In this document: positions 20,918 to 33,064 of the stretch, piece by piece | Layout of the letters: each line of letters starts with the position of its first letter | Position numbering within the stretch: the stretch's first letter is position 1 | Assembly: GCA_963576725.1 (NCBI GenBank) | Contig: OY755241.1 | Location: 77,300,701-77,364,700 of the forward strand | DNA: 64,000 nucleotides | From: Azorinus chamasolen | Taxonomy: Eukaryota; Mollusca; Bivalvia; Cardiida; Solecurtidae | Direction of reading: 5' to 3' | Program-made: the position numbers and the translations under genes | Notes under the pieces: model-generated | Database searches by the model: none | What the model was told of the DNA's origin: nothing | What the model saw: only the letters and a program-made list of their open reading frames with translations

Positions 20918-21330
20918 TTAAATTTGACTGTTTGAAACTTTATTCAACACGAGTTCTTACGTTCAGGAGGTTCTATGAGAGTTAAGGAACATTTTAGTCT
21001 CAAGTGCACCAACATAATCTTTATCTAAATCACTGTTTAACTAGAAAAGAAATATACATATAGCGAAACCTCTCTATAAAAGCCACTTAACCCTTTCCCT
21101 GTTCTATGTTTATTCCAATTTTAATATGACAACATATTGTTGTTGTTTTTTATAAAATTGATTACATTTAATACAATAATAAGATTGATCATTCCTAAAT
21201 AGAAATAAAATATATGTATATACTAGATCATATACAATAGATGTAGCCATTATTAAGCCCATATGTAGTGCCAGGGCAAAAGTAGAAATGCAAAAAGAGA
21301 AAATTGCAGACATGATTTATTGAGTCTGTT
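20918..21330. other. AT-rich DNA with MITE ends
   Basis: GCGAAACCTCTCTATAAAAG (about 21,063) resembles one end of the TA-type MITEs. CTTAACCCTTTCCCTG (about 21,088) is one end of a TTAA-type MITE. The right ends are not found nearby. No gene is seen. Confidence 0.35.
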
Positions 21331-21339
21331 CATGAGTAG

Positions 21340-21780
21340 TAATTAAAAGTGCAACACTACTCACGCCCCCTAGCACCGGCTTAAGCAGTATTCAATTTTC
21401 AAAACTAATAACATCAAAACTTATGATCCCGAAGGACCAGAAAATATAACAACACTGAGAATGAAGTAAGGGCGACTTTTTACGGCTGCCACACAAGCAC
21501 TTAACACCTGCTGTTGTGAAGTACATATAATCTGAAAATGGGTGATCCTTCGAAAGAATATAGTCTAAAGTCGAAAGGCATATCATCTTGTTAAGCCCAT
21601 AAATGACACCTACAAATTCTCGTATTTTCCACGTACTGTCTGCCTGTGAAACACTCTGCCACAGTATGTAGTCAGCTCCGACTCTGTCTCCGGATTTAAG
21701 TCGGCGCTGGCTGCAAGTGCTTGGACAGCGTAACTTGTGCCTATCTGCTTTTATTTTTAACATAACTAATACCTATTTCT
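21340..21780. repeat. Dispersed repeat shared with 44,560-44,720
   Basis: GCAACACTACTCACGCCCCC TAGCACCGGCTT and GAAAATATAACAACACTGAG recur, with changes, at 44,584-44,690. The repeat end is unclear. The open frame on the minus strand here has no recognisable domain. Confidence 0.5.
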
Positions 21781-23039
21781 ATGCACCTAAATCATACTTG
21801 TACATATTGTAGATTATTAGGCATCTAAGTCTTAAAGCGTTAGGTTTTGCACTATTTCACGTTGCCGTGGTTCTCCTAGGTGGATTGAGTAGCCTGAGAG
21901 ACCTAGCACTTCTTTCACTTTTACTAACCCCCACGCATGGCCATGATATTCTGGAAAGAATGCTTGCCATTATCATAGAAGAAGAACATTAAAAATACAT
22001 ATATGCATACCTTAAACAGTTACTCCCTTTGTATCAATTCACCAAAAACAGACTACTGCATAAATGTTATTTTCTTAACCTGTAGTGGTGTGTAAGTAAG
22101 CATGTCTATTTTTAACATATGAATACGGTGTCAATCAAACTACGAAAAATTATAAACTTGTGTAGAGTACGTACGGTAATTGCGGCGAATGATGTACAAT
22201 TTTAAAGATAAATATAATATACCGAGACACCGTGTCAGATATCCATACAACTATCCGTTCAAATGGGGGAGAATGCATTTCTGCTATTTATTTAACATTC
22301 AGATGCATTAGACAGATGCAATAACTCAAAATAACAACACACCAAATGACTAAACTTACCCCTCCGTCATTTTGGTTTTCTTCGCACACTACCCCCGTGG
22401 TGTGATTGCAACCGGTTGCGAATGTATTCGACTTGCGGAGCGTTCAGTTAACACCGATTGCAATCGGTTGCAACCGTTCGCCTTTACCGAACTCACTGCA
22501 GATCTCTTTTATACAGACTATTGTGTTAGCCCAAAAGTTCAAAAGCTGGATTCTTTATTTATTAGAAATTTGAAAATGTTTACTCTGCTCAGACAACAAC
22601 ATACTCCCCCAAACATGAACACATGGTCTGATAGTTTAAACATATTTCATTTCATAATATCCAGAAATGGGGTTGGGCAACAAGTTCTTCCAACTTAGAT
22701 AAAGCCCTTCCCCTACAGTGAATTGAATAATAAAGTAAAATGACAGTCACACACATATACGCATATAAATTCAAAGGATCAGAGCGAAAAAGAGTGAGTG
22801 GGTGAGGGAATTATTGGAAACTTCAGAGAAATAGAGATGGAAAGAGAGATATAGACATAGAGAGAGAGTGTGTGAGAGGTGCTCAGTCTGCAGGGTAAAC
22901 CAATGGGAAATAGGAAAATGAAGGGCCTTTTCACATAAATACTATCCCTTTCCTTCATTGGCTATGTTACAACCGGTAAAGTATTACAGGGTCGACAAAA
23001 GATATCAATTAAGGGAATAGGTAAGTCAATGTATTAAAA
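21781..23039. other. Intergenic DNA, purine-rich microsatellite
   Basis: No supported gene. GCAACCGGTTGCGAATG and CAATCGGTTGCAACCG (22,408-22,485) form inverted motifs. A GA-rich purine run (AGAGAGA, GAAAGAGAG) covers about 22,785-22,880. Confidence 0.35.
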
Positions 23040-23401
23040 GAACTGTTAAAATATAAATATATATTAGATTATCAGTAACTGAATCGTTTCGACCCCCAGT
23101 ATATAATGTTGAACTGCTTCAAATAAAACACAATTGTGCTCATAAGACAGGGCCTTATCACAAAAAAGAAGTAGAGCAATATGTAATGGATGTAGTGCCC
23201 TTATTTCATGACATAGTTGTATTCGTTGAGTAGTATAAAGTCTGCAATTGAAGAAATAATGAGATGCATTCTCTGGACTATTTTGACATGAGCAACATGG
23301 ATCAAACTTAAGATGGTTGTGGTATAGATCTTCATTTAGATCACTACAGTTGTTCCTAATTCTGGCATGCATGATTGATAAATATCTGTTAAGACTAAAA
23401 T

Positions 23402-24955
23402 AACAAGAGAATCGTCACGGGTGACAAATGCCCCCAAAGTGTTTGACACCGAAATGCATTTTGGCAGAAAAACAATACAATGTAATGCAGGTGTAACATG
23501 AAATTTTGATGCTGTTAAATATGACACAGGAGTCAGTTCTTAACATTAGAAACGGAACCTTTGACGATTATGATAGCTAAGAAAAGAGCCAAGGGTCAAA
23601 ACTTAATTAAAAACGACCCTAAGTCATTCTCAACGTTAAAAATGACCCTGGGTTGATTGTCAACGTTAAAAACAGATCCTGGGTAAATTCTTAAAGTATC
23701 CACAAAAAAAGACACGGGGTCAAATTTCAATATTAAAAAAAACATACTGTGTTGATTGTTACTGTTAAGTTGATTCTTAACGCTTAAGAAAGACCCTATG
23801 TCGATCCTTAACGTTAAAAACATCCACTGTTTGCCTAAGCATACTTGTCCAATACTTACAAATTACAAATTTGGAATCTGTAACTGATAAGGTATAGGAG
23901 ATATGCTCCGGACAAGCCTTTAGTAAAATCAAGGTCAAAGGTCAAGGGCACATTGACCTGAAAATGGTACGAGACACTCAGCCATCCCAAGATGAACTCA
24001 CACACCAAATTTGGAATCCGTAGCTGGTAAGATATAGGAGATATGCTCTGGACAAGCTTTTTGTATCTGGTAAGGTATAGGAGATATGCTCCGGACTGTA
24101 AAATTGAGGTCAAAGGTCAAGGTCAGTGATCTGAAAATGGTACACGACTCTCCGCCATCCCAAGATGAACTCACAAACCAAATTTGGAATCCGTAGCTGG
24201 TAAGGTATAGGAGAAATGCTCCGCACAAGCTTTGTGTGAAATCGAGGTCAAAGGTCAAGGTCGCGGTGACCTGAAAATGGTATGCGACACTCCGCCATCT
24301 CAAGGTGATCTCACACACCAAATTTGGAATCCGTATCTGGTAAGGTATAGGAGATATGCTCTGGACAAGCTTTTTGTAAAATCGGTCAAAGGTCAAGGTC
24401 AAGGTCACAGTGATCTTAAAATGGTACGCTACACTCCTCCATCCCAATTATGAACTCACACACCAAATTTGGAATCCTTAGCTGGTAAGGTATAGTTGAT
24501 ATACTCCGGACAAGCTTTTTGTAGCTGGTAAGGTATAAGCTTTTTTTTAAATCGAGGTCAAAGGTCAAGGTCAAGGTCACAGTGACCTTGAAATGGTACG
24601 CGACACTCCGCCATCCCAAGATGAACTCACACACCAAATTTGGAATCTGTAGCTGGTAAGGTAAAGGAGATATGCTCCGGACAAGCTTTTTGTAAAATCA
24701 AGGTCAAAGGTCACGGTCAAGGTCACAGTGATCTGAAAATGGTACGCGACACTCCTCCATCCCAAGATGAACTCACACACCAAATTTGGTATCCGTAGCT
24801 GATGTGACAAAGGAAATATACTCCGGACAAAAGGTACACACACCCACACCCACCAACACACACACCCACACACACACACACCCATCCACACACACACACA
24901 CCCACGCACGGTGCGATCACTATATGCCGAAAGCCTAGCTTTGGGGGCATAAAAA
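23402..24955 (-). mobile_element. Hairpin-ended element HB1 (ATGCCCCC family)
   Basis: On the minus strand it starts TTTTTATGCCCCCAAAG. It ends GGGGGCATTTGTCACCCGTG ACGATTCTCTTGTT: a subterminal inverted repeat (ATGCCCCC/GGGGGCAT), a hairpin GTCACCCGTGAC, then CTCTTGTT. The core holds about six tandem units of roughly 150-170 bp (CACACACCAAATTTGGAATC, TGCTCCGGACAAGC) and a degenerate 36-38-bp array near 23,600-23,835 (AACGTTAAAAA, ACCCTGGGTTGA). It interrupts LINE-2 with no obvious target duplication beyond TTA. The plan fits Helentron-associated non-autonomous elements; the class is inferred. Confidence 0.65.
24835..24905. repeat. CA-rich microsatellite
   Basis: (CA)n and CACCCACACA runs near the 5' end of HB1. 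They create open frames that read as VCVGGCG-like peptides and are not coding. Confidence 0.8.
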
Positions 24956-25375
24956 TAACGAGGAATAGTAGAACAGTTTGAAAATGATTTTACTGAGTTT
25001 TTATATATGTCTTATATCAGCGTCTAAATTGTTACACAATTTTACTGAGGATAGAATACGTGATTTATTGAATATTGCGGTTCTGGTTTGGACAGATTCT
25101 AGGTTGTTCCTGTTTCGAAGTTCATAATGTGTAATGTCTCTTATTTGTGGTGGAATTATATCTCTTATATATGATGGTACTGATTCTGTAAAAGCTTTGT
25201 ACATGAAACAGTATTTTTGTCTTTCCCTTCTTTTATGTAGAGACTCCCATCCGCATTCTCTATAGAGATTAGCTAGAGAAACAGATCTAGTTAGACCTGT
25301 AACTATTCGGGCAGCTTCAGTCGTTTTGAGTACAGCCGTTCCAAACTATAGCAGCATATTCCAATTGGAAACGTA

Positions 25376-26183
25376 GTAAAGTCAAGCAGGCAAAGTCACA
25401 TACAAGACGCAACCACCACAAAAACACCGATAGACAGCATGACACACACATATACACACACAACCACACACCCAAACGCACACTCACACACGAGATAAAC
25501 ACAGAAAACAACAACAGACACACAAGAACTGGAGACAAACACTTTACACATGAACAAAATCACAAGCACAAAGACGTAAGGCAAACAAAAGGAAGGGTGA
25601 CAAAGGGAGTACCACATTGGCACGTTCAGTAGCAAAAACACCGCTGGGGGTTTAAACCGGTTTACGGACGTCCTAACCTCACACTTCTCTCAAAGTCACC
25701 CTAGCTTTACAAATAGTGTAAATAAAGGTATCCCCGTCGGATTTAACCACAACATAGACGACGGTGAACACAGGACAGCATGTAAAACATAGCATAATAA
25801 CTGTGACAATCCGTCAAATATGTACTCAATGGCTTTGCTGAAGTCAGAGCACCTGCAGGTAAGCCGTTAAGGGCACGACAGGGAAAAAGGAATACATGAG
25901 CCTGGTAAACTCATTCCGTATCCGAGTTAAAGAGTATACCATCATAGAGTACTACCCTCGGCCTGTCATCGCGCAAGCAAAGAGGGAAGCGTAGCTACCG
26001 AATGTAAAAGGGTCGATAACAAAACATGCAGTGCGTTGCAATATAATGGGATCACAACCTTTCTTCTTAAATGTTTTAATGCGTTTTATAAACAAATCAT
26101 GAAAATGGAGATGACCCCGAATTTTCCTAAGTTTGTAGATAACATCCCCATAAAAGTCTGGTTGAGAAATACCTTGTTGCATA
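25376..26183 (-). pseudogene. RYLDD-type retroelement, 3' part
   Basis: Minus strand: QGISQPDFYGDVIYKLRKIR and then TACFVIDPFTFGSYASLF (26,182-25,952), followed by a 3' UTR ending GCTTGACTTTACTAC at 25,376. The same 3' end occurs at 19,463. The piece sits exactly between LINE-2 residues FFIIY and LEYAA, so it is inserted in that LINE. Its first 57 bp duplicate the last 57 bp of the fragment ending at 27,670. Confidence 0.65.
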
Positions 26184-27669
26184 TCGGTTTAATATATGAT
26201 AAAAAATATTTGGTTCAAAGTGACTCTTGAGAGGGTAAATGTTAGTTTTCTCATGATGTTTAGAGTTTTAGAAGCAGTACTCAAAATATTTTCAATGTGG
26301 ACTGACCACTGGCCATTATGTTTAAGTGTTAACCCTAAATGTTTATGACAGTCTACAAAATTTATGTTAGCATCCTTTTTAAGAGAGAAAAGTATAGCTT
26401 CTGTTTTGTTAGGATTGAATTTGACAAGCCATTGCCTAGACCAAACATAAATTTGCTGTAGGTCATGATTAAGCATCCCTTCAATATATTGAACATCAGA
26501 ACAAAACAAGGGAGCTGTCATCCGCGTACAGTCTTGTAAGACTTAGGAGTGAATCAGTTATATCATTGGCGTAAATGAGAAAACATAGCGGACCGAGAAC
26601 AGAGCCCTGACGCACACCAGCAGAAATAGACTGTAAAGTAGATGTTCCAGACTGGAGAACAACTGTTTGGTGTCTGTTTTGCAAATTATTTGAAATCCAG
26701 TCAAGAAGTTTACCATCAATACCATTTTCATAAAGCTTATCGCCTCCTTTCAGAATTTAAATACAATCCCTTTGTGCCAAATTCTCCCTGTCAAAGGCTT
26801 TAGAAATATCACAAAACACCATACAAGAAACTTTGTTATTTTCAAACCCTTGACAGACATGGTGATAGATATCAATCAATTGGTATACAGTTGAATGATT
26901 TGGTAGAACACCTGACTGGTATTTATATCAGACATTGTTATCAAGTAAGAAATTGTAAATGTTTTTAATACAAGTCTTTCAAACAGTTTGCCAACACAAC
27001 TGAGTAGTGAAACAGGCCTATAGTTAGAAGGTGTAGATTTGTCCAATTTCTTAAAAATTGGAGTAATATGTGCAATTTTCCAAGTGTCGGGGAAAAGTGT
27101 CTTCACTCAGTGATCTATTGAATAGTATAAGTAAAGGTACTGAAACTGCAGATGCACATCCCTTTAACATTTTGTGAGTAATAAGATCAGGACCACATGC
27201 CTTGTTGACAGGTAGCAATTTGATTCATTCTTCAATTTCCTCTTTTGATATAGTGATCTCTGGTAATTTACTACGAGTCTTAAAGGATACAGTAGGAAGC
27301 TGGGCATTAGTTTCGTCGATTCGTGAGATTGATGCAAAGTAATCATTGAGGCAATTTGCCTTTTCTTCATCAGTGGTACAAATTTGAATATGATTATCAT
27401 CCTCATTAGAAAACGTAAAGGTGGTATGCATGATGGTTAAGCACTATTTACAAAGTGACGAATTATTTTCCAAAAACCTTTTTTTGTCATTAATTTCGAG
27501 ATTGGTAAGATTAATTTCAAGTGAGTTATAAAACCGTTCTTTATTTCTAAGATTTCTGAATTTTAACCAGTCTTGGGGTTTGCCCGATGTTTTGGCAGTT
27601 GTCCTAAGGCGATCTCGTTTCCTGGATACCTTTCTAATTCACTATCATACCAGGGCTGGTCATCAAGTC

Positions 27670-28235
27670 ACCTAAGCTTGTAGATAACATCACCATGGGA
27701 ATCTGAATGAGAAATACCTTGTTGCAGTAACGTCCGTAAATTGCAGTTATATTTACTAATGAGGGGTAAATTTCGATAATAGAATTTTGAAAAAGCTTTC
27801 CGAATTTTATGATATCTGTAGCCATGCTTAAGACGTTTATGAGTTATTACTAAATTACGACTATTTAAATCTTCTAGCAAAGAACAGGCTCGGGCAAAGC
27901 GAATAAGTTGAGAAATGTAAACCCAACAAGATGTAAACCGGGGAACATCTCCATCTAGAGAAGGATAATTAACAATTTTAAAATCGAAATGTTCCCTTTT
28001 ATCGTATATTTTAGACGAAACTTTATCACTAGTGATGGAAATATTCAAATCTAAAAAGGAAGCCTGAATTTCAGATCGGTTCGCTTTGTTTAAAGTAAGT
28101 TCTTTTGGGTAAATAGAAGAAACAATATTTTCAAAATAAGGTTTATCCAAATTCAAACTATCGTTTAAATACCTAAACGTTTTATTAAAAGCACAAACAG
28201 TGTCAGATTGTCAGGTTTTAATCTTTAATGTTTCA
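27670..28235 (-). pseudogene. RYLDD-type reverse transcriptase fragment
   Basis: Minus-strand reading contains FRYLNDSLNLD (the catalytic motif normally RYLDD), KELTLNKANRS, ASFLDLNIS, KIYDKREHFDFKIVNYPSLD, YISQLIRFARACS and HGYRYHKIRKAFSKFYY, ending GDVIYKLR at 27,670. This is a recognisable animal reverse transcriptase family. Penelope-like affinity is my tentative placement. Asp to Asn in the catalytic motif and loss of the N-terminal half make it dead. A retroelement fragment in the usual next position lies at 26,183. Confidence 0.65.
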
Positions 28236-28779
28236 AATTCTGTTAGATGAAATATATTGACGCTGTTGACTCTATATAAGTATATAAAAGTTCTATACAT
28301 GTTCATGAATACTTTGCATAATGATCAGGCCTACAGCCTTCGCTCAGCGTGCAATGAGAGAAAAAAACAGCGTAAAGAATGTTGGGGCAATTTGTATGTT
28401 ACTGTACTGTATTCTGTACCTATAAAGTTTTTCTATTTATCTGATATGAACATGAATGTATAAACATATGTGAATGTAATATTCTTGAATAAAAAAGGCA
28501 AAAAACATAACAGATACATTTCTGTACATATTTACATAAATTTCAGCTTTTGTTGTCACAACATGATCTCCAAAATAAAAATTGCGAATAATTGAAAACT
28601 CTATCACAAATATACATGTTTTACTTTTCAAAAAAGTACGAAGATCCAATCTTTTTTCTGCACAAGGAACAAACTGCATTGTCTCGTGGACTGAAAAACA
28701 CCTGAACAGAACCACCGACCTACCGTAAGCCAGCTGGAATGCTTCCTCACACGAAACAGGCAGGGCTAACCCAGCCAGC
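28236..28779. other. Unassigned DNA
   Basis: No domain is recognised. The minus-strand open frame at 28,437-28,844 has no known motif and is judged to be non-coding. CAAAAAACATAACAGATAC and nearby AT-rich DNA hold no repeat boundary that I can see. Confidence 0.3.
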
Positions 28780-29065
28780 ACACCTATATCGGGCCGATGT
28801 CGGCCTATAAGCGTAATGACGGCAACAATTCTCGACATCGGCATGACGACGGGCCGATATCATTCCCACGCTATACTATGAGCAAAATATGTTAAACTTT
28901 AAATTACCATTTACCCATATCAAACCGACGAAGTACCGATAAAAAGTTTGATACTTGTATTAAAAAAATATGCCAGATAACGTACGACGTCGGCCCGATG
29001 TTGTGCCGAAACTAGTTTCTCTTAAGAAAACGTACGTCGGGCCGATGTCACGTTAAGACGATCAG
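28780..29065. repeat. ATCGGGCCGAT-motif element
   Basis: ATCGGGCCGATGTCGGCC, ACGACGGGCCGATATC, ACGTCGGCCCGATGTTG and CGTCGGGCCGATGTCACG lie within 290 bp, pointing both ways. The core TCGGGCCGA is close to self-complementary. A related element lies at 36,015-36,290. It is likely a palindromic MITE. Confidence 0.55.
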
Positions 29066-29126
29066 GAACGGACTCAGTGTATCAAAGAAAATAACTTTAT
29101 AAATTTACTGAACAGTATTAATTTCC

Positions 29127-30800
29127 ATGAGAAAAATAAGTAATTATGTTTTATTTGCTAGCCATTATCAGAATATTTGTTTAAAGCTTGGCAAAAAAAT
29201 AAATAATATTCGCTGCGGTCTATTGGAGTTCGTCTGCAAAAGAAGTTGGATTGAACAACTAAACTTACGGGTAACTTACGGGTCCTCAGGCCATTTGTTT
29301 TCCCTCGGAAAGTTTCGGCCCCTCTTCGCGACGTTTCTTGTACTGCGTAGCTGCATCAATTGTAAATTTGTTGGGGTTGTGTTTCCAACATTCATTCAGG
29401 TTGCTTTTGAACGTATTAATGTCTTTGCTTTCTACACATTCCTTAGACAGATTATTCCATGGGTTGACAACTCTTTGCGAAAAGGATTTTTGGCGAATGT
29501 TCAGTCTACTATGGGGTTTTGCCAGTTTTTGACAGTGGCCTCGTGTCGAGGTTTGACGGTTTTCAATAAAGAAAGTGCTCTTCTTAATTTTATCGATATC
29601 ATTAATGATTTTGAAGACTTGTACCATGTCATTCCTTTCCCGTCGATATATCAACGTTGGCAGCCCAAGAAATCGAAGCCTATCCACATAGGGCCAGTCT
29701 TTGATCTCTTTGACCAATTTAGTTGCGCGACGTTGTGTGTTTTCCAGAACAAATATATCTTTCTTAAGATGAGGGGACCAGACGCTAGCTGCATACTCCA
29801 TGTATGGTCTAATCATTGATTTATATAAAGTTAAAAACATGTCCTTGTCCAGTGATTTGAAGGTTCTTTTTATTATCCCAATCATTTTATTTGCCTTTTT
29901 TACACAATTTGCTATATGTTTCGAGAATTTCAAATCTGACTGGAAAATTACACCCAGGTCTTTTTCCTCTTCAACTTGTTGTATTTCCGTTCTATCGCCG
30001 GTATCTATGTCTAACATGTTATATTTATATTTGTCGTTGTTGAAGCCAAAGTGTATACTTTTACATTTCTTAGCGTTGAAACCCAATTGTCATTTATCTG
30101 ACCATTCTGCTAGATTATCAAGGTCTCTTTGGAGTGACTCCATGTCCTCACTGTCGTTAATGACTGAATATATTTTTGTATCATCCGCAAAAATCTTGAC
30201 TAGGTTTTGCAATTGATCTGGCAAGTCATTTATGAAAATGAGGAACAGGATGGGTCCTAGTACGCTTCCTTGCGGTATACCACTGATAACATCAGCCCAA
30301 TCAGACAAATGACCATTTACTGATACTCTTTGTTTCCTATCGCTCAAGAAGTTCTGGATCCATACTAGTAGCTGTCCTGTTATGCCGTATGCTTTTAATT
30401 TATTTAGTAATCTTAAGTGCGGGACCGTGTCGAATGCCTTCCTAAAATCCAAGTATATTGCATCAACCGAGTGGTGCTTGTCTATCTCCTTCGACCATTC
30501 TTCAAATATTTGTAGTAATTGTGTGACGCACGAGTGTCCGCTACGAAAGCCGAACTGGTGAGTTGAGAATAATCCATTACTTTCCATGTGATTCATAATT
30601 TGATCTTTGATAATGTTTTCGAATAATCTGCTGCATATACTTGTTAGTGACACTGGACGGTAATTTCCTGGATCGTGTCTGTCTCCGCTTTTGAAAATTG
30701 GTGTTACATGTGCAACTTTCCATTCTGACGGGACAGTTCCCTCTCTTAGGGATTTATTAAATAAACATGCTAATTGTTCACCTATATCTTCGCTAAACAC
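29127..30800 (-). pseudogene. CR1-like LINE-3, one in-frame stop
   Basis: From 30,800 down to 29,286 the minus strand is one frame of about 504 codons, with a single TGA (30,090-30,092) where the family has Trp (WSDK-stop-QLGFN). Motifs in order: VAHVTPIFKSGDRHDPGNYR, LDFRKAFDTVPH, SGIPQGSVLGP, FADDTKI (the YADD site), CKSIHFG, EKDLGVIF, PYMEYAASVW, RRATKLV and NPWNNLS near the end. The endonuclease is lost, so the copy is 5'-truncated at about 30,800. It is the best preserved reverse transcriptase in the window and so probably the youngest LINE. Confidence 0.9.
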
Positions 30801-31325
30801 TGGGTATGTAGAAACTTTTCCTGTTTTTGTATGATAATAGATATATTTAAGATATGATCAGATGCTATTTTTATTTAGAAAATGTATATAGATTCTAATT
30901 TTAAAATATCTCATTTAAAAGACTTGGCTAAAGACCATAATATGCCGGTTTTCGCGAATTAGTGATATTTAACTTGACGTTGCCTTCTGTTTTCATGGAT
31001 GAAATTTCTCTGGATTATTTTTTAAAATCAAGATTATGAATATCATAAATGACTAGATCTAGATATTTTATTAATTTTTGCTTCATAAGTTTAGAAAAAA
31101 AGTTTCAGGACTTGGAAAATACTGTGTCTATGCAGACTATGTCTATGTCGTATAGCCTATACTCCCGGACCAAAACCAAATCGGACAGGGTCAAATCAGA
31201 CCCCTATATATTGAAAAGAATGTCCCATATGATTTGTTATTGATATGACCTAGTGGCAACTGACAAAATAAATAGATAGATCTACCTAAATTCGGACAAA
31301 TAAGAATAGTGTCATGCATTGATTA
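30801..31325. other. AT-rich intergenic DNA
   Basis: No gene, exon or repeat boundary is recognised. Confidence 0.3.
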
Positions 31326-31560
31326 ATCCTTTCCCTCTTCTAACTTTATTCCAAATTCCAATACCTACTATATATTCATTTACATAATAGTTCAAATTTA
31401 TATGAAATATGGAATGTGGAACATTGTAGCCCTTTAATTAGAAAGTAAAGAAACAAATCTAGCAAATTCCATTTGCAAACATGGCAGACACTGATTGGAC
31501 GGATCCTATAGGAGCCCTCTGATCTGGGACTACCCTGTTTGCAAAAGCGTGAAAACACGT
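31326..31560. mobile_element. TTAA-type MITE remnant with hairpin
   Basis: Begins AATCCTTTCCCTCTTCTAAC and includes CTATATATTCATTTACATAA, then the hairpin ATTTGCAAACATGGCAGACA to TACCCTGTTTGCAAA with GATCCTATAGGAGCC at its centre. It is the same family as 55,764-56,008, which has the same internal order. Confidence 0.6.
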
Positions 31561-32102
31561 TTATAATTTATGAACTTGGAAAGGTTGTTACAAAATATGT
31601 TAATTAAAAATTGATCTTCTTTTGCAGTAATCACTAATGGATTATATCTGTAAGTGTTTAGGCGGGGCCCATGTAATTTGGGTATTTGGGGTCTGTACGT
31701 GGCACAAATCTTGTAATGCGAACTAGATCTACTTCTATATATATTTATACCAATTGACATCAAACTTTTCATTTGCATTTTATAATCAAGTATGTGTAAA
31801 ATTGTTCCATTAATCTCAATATATTGTTGTTTTCTTTCAGGCAAATACATTTTCCATCTTCTGATGATGAAGATACATCAACTACAATCTCTCTAAGTTA
31901 CCTAAACCACCCAAACCAGTTTTTACTTCAACCCAAGTGTTACCAGTGAGTAACACCGTGCAGCCGTCAATGAGCACACCAACACCAGATCCACTCTCAC
32001 CAAGACATACCAGTACTCAGCTTCGAATTTATCCATGGTAAATATATGACAAATCCAAATGTAATGTAATTAAGAGACTTTAGAAGAGAGTTTTGTACCG
32101 GT

Positions 32103-32122
32103 GAGGGGGGGGGGGGGGGGAT
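32103..32122. repeat. Poly-G tract
   Basis: An uninterrupted run of about 18 G followed by ATGGGGG, inside the a-b intron of the DUF4806-like locus. It could form a G-quadruplex in the non-template strand and is prone to sequencing error. Confidence 0.85.
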
Positions 32123-32512
32123 GGGGGTTAAAAAGTTGTGCATTATCAGGACGTCTTTATAATTGCAACCTTACCAAAATCCAGTTTAGAATAACATTTT
32201 GATAATCCCATCGAATAGAAAATTGTACCTACTCTAGATCTAGGGCAACCATCGTCCTGCTGGGAATGGAATACTAAATTTAAGTAAAGGAATAATTGTC
32301 TTTATGTGTTTAATCAATTTCCAAGAAAAACAACTTATATACACAAAACAATTTTAATACGGTCCTTTGAAGAAGATTAGATTTGACAAACGACATTCAT
32401 ACAGAAATAAGCGTCAAATTTCAACCAATCAGCATTGTTTGTGACACATGTACTATTAATACCCCCTGAATCGAGGTTCTGGGCCAGATAGGTTTTGCCC
32501 TTAGTTTTGCCC

Positions 32513-32725
32513 TTAACCCTTTCGCTGCCAATGCCGGATCTGTGATTACCTATGCAAATAGTTTGGATCCAGATTAGACGCCGAGTAACTCGGCGTCTCA
32601 TCTGGATCCAAACAGTTTGTTACTGTTACTATGTTTTTGAAACAAAAATTAAGAAAATCAAAAGAATGAAACTTTATAGCAGACGACAAAGTTAGCAGAC
32701 GACGGTTTGGCAGCGAAAGGGTTAA
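32513..32725. mobile_element. TTAA-flanked MITE
   Basis: TTAACCCTTTCGCTGCCAA on the left and TTGGCAGCGAAAGGGTTAA on the right. TTAA at both ends fits a piggyBac-type target duplication with ends beginning CCCTTT. Inside is a hairpin: GTTTGGATCCAGATTAGACG, CCGAGTAACTCGG, then CGTCTCATCTGGATCCAAAC. Confidence 0.8.
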
Positions 32726-32995
32726 TGTATGTTTGTCTGTCCATCTTTTGCTATCTGTCTGTGGCTGTGCTGCTATCCAGTGGCATATATGAATCACAAA
32801 CATATTTGCTTGAGGTAAAACAGAAGGCGGTATGAAGCTGCTATATGTATTTTTAACCCTTCATAAATATTCATGATAGAAATGATGATGGTATTAGTAT
32901 TAATTAGGCTAATTATTGAAATGGCATACAAACACGTGAAATTTTCACCAAAGTACAAACTGTAGAATCAGATCTATATTAATATATCATATTCA

Positions 32996-33064
32996 AACAG
33001 AGTAGAGCCTGATCAGACGGGTCGGTTCCTATAGGAGCCGTCTGATCTTGGTCTGCTGTGTTTG
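32996..33064. repeat. Hairpin, CTCTGTTTG family
   Basis: AAACAGAGTAGAGCCTGATC to GATCTTGGTCTGCTGTGTTT, around GGTTCCTATAGGAGCC. It lies just before exon b of the DUF4806-like gene. Confidence 0.65.

Larger units (their letters stand above)
23040..27669 (-). pseudogene. LINE-2, split into three by insertions
   Basis: Minus-strand pieces of one non-LTR element can be ordered. 27,669-26,184: a region with WYDSEL-like start, TPIFKKLDKSTPSNYRPVSL (27,100), GVRQGSVLGPL, LYADDSSL (26,520) and KFNPNKTEAILF, ending at LNQIFFIIY. 25,372-24,956: LEYAAIVWNG, ARIVTGLTR, SYIRDIIPP and HYELRN. 23,401-23,064: MHARIRNNCSDLN with the Cys/His-rich CCSCQ..ASHYFFNC tail. The first gap (25,376-26,183) is part of another retroelement. 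The second (23,402-24,955) is a hairpin-ended element. Frameshifts and stops make it inactive. It is CR1/L2-like by its C-terminal domain. Confidence 0.75.

Noticed and set aside
25317..25641. Cys/Val-rich open frames (VCVYMCVSCC)
   Set aside because: They come from CA/GT-rich 3' UTR sequence of the RYLDD retroelement and a microsatellite.
28437..28844. 135-residue minus-strand open frame
   Set aside because: No recognised motif, and its start overlaps the ATCGGGCCGAT palindromic element.
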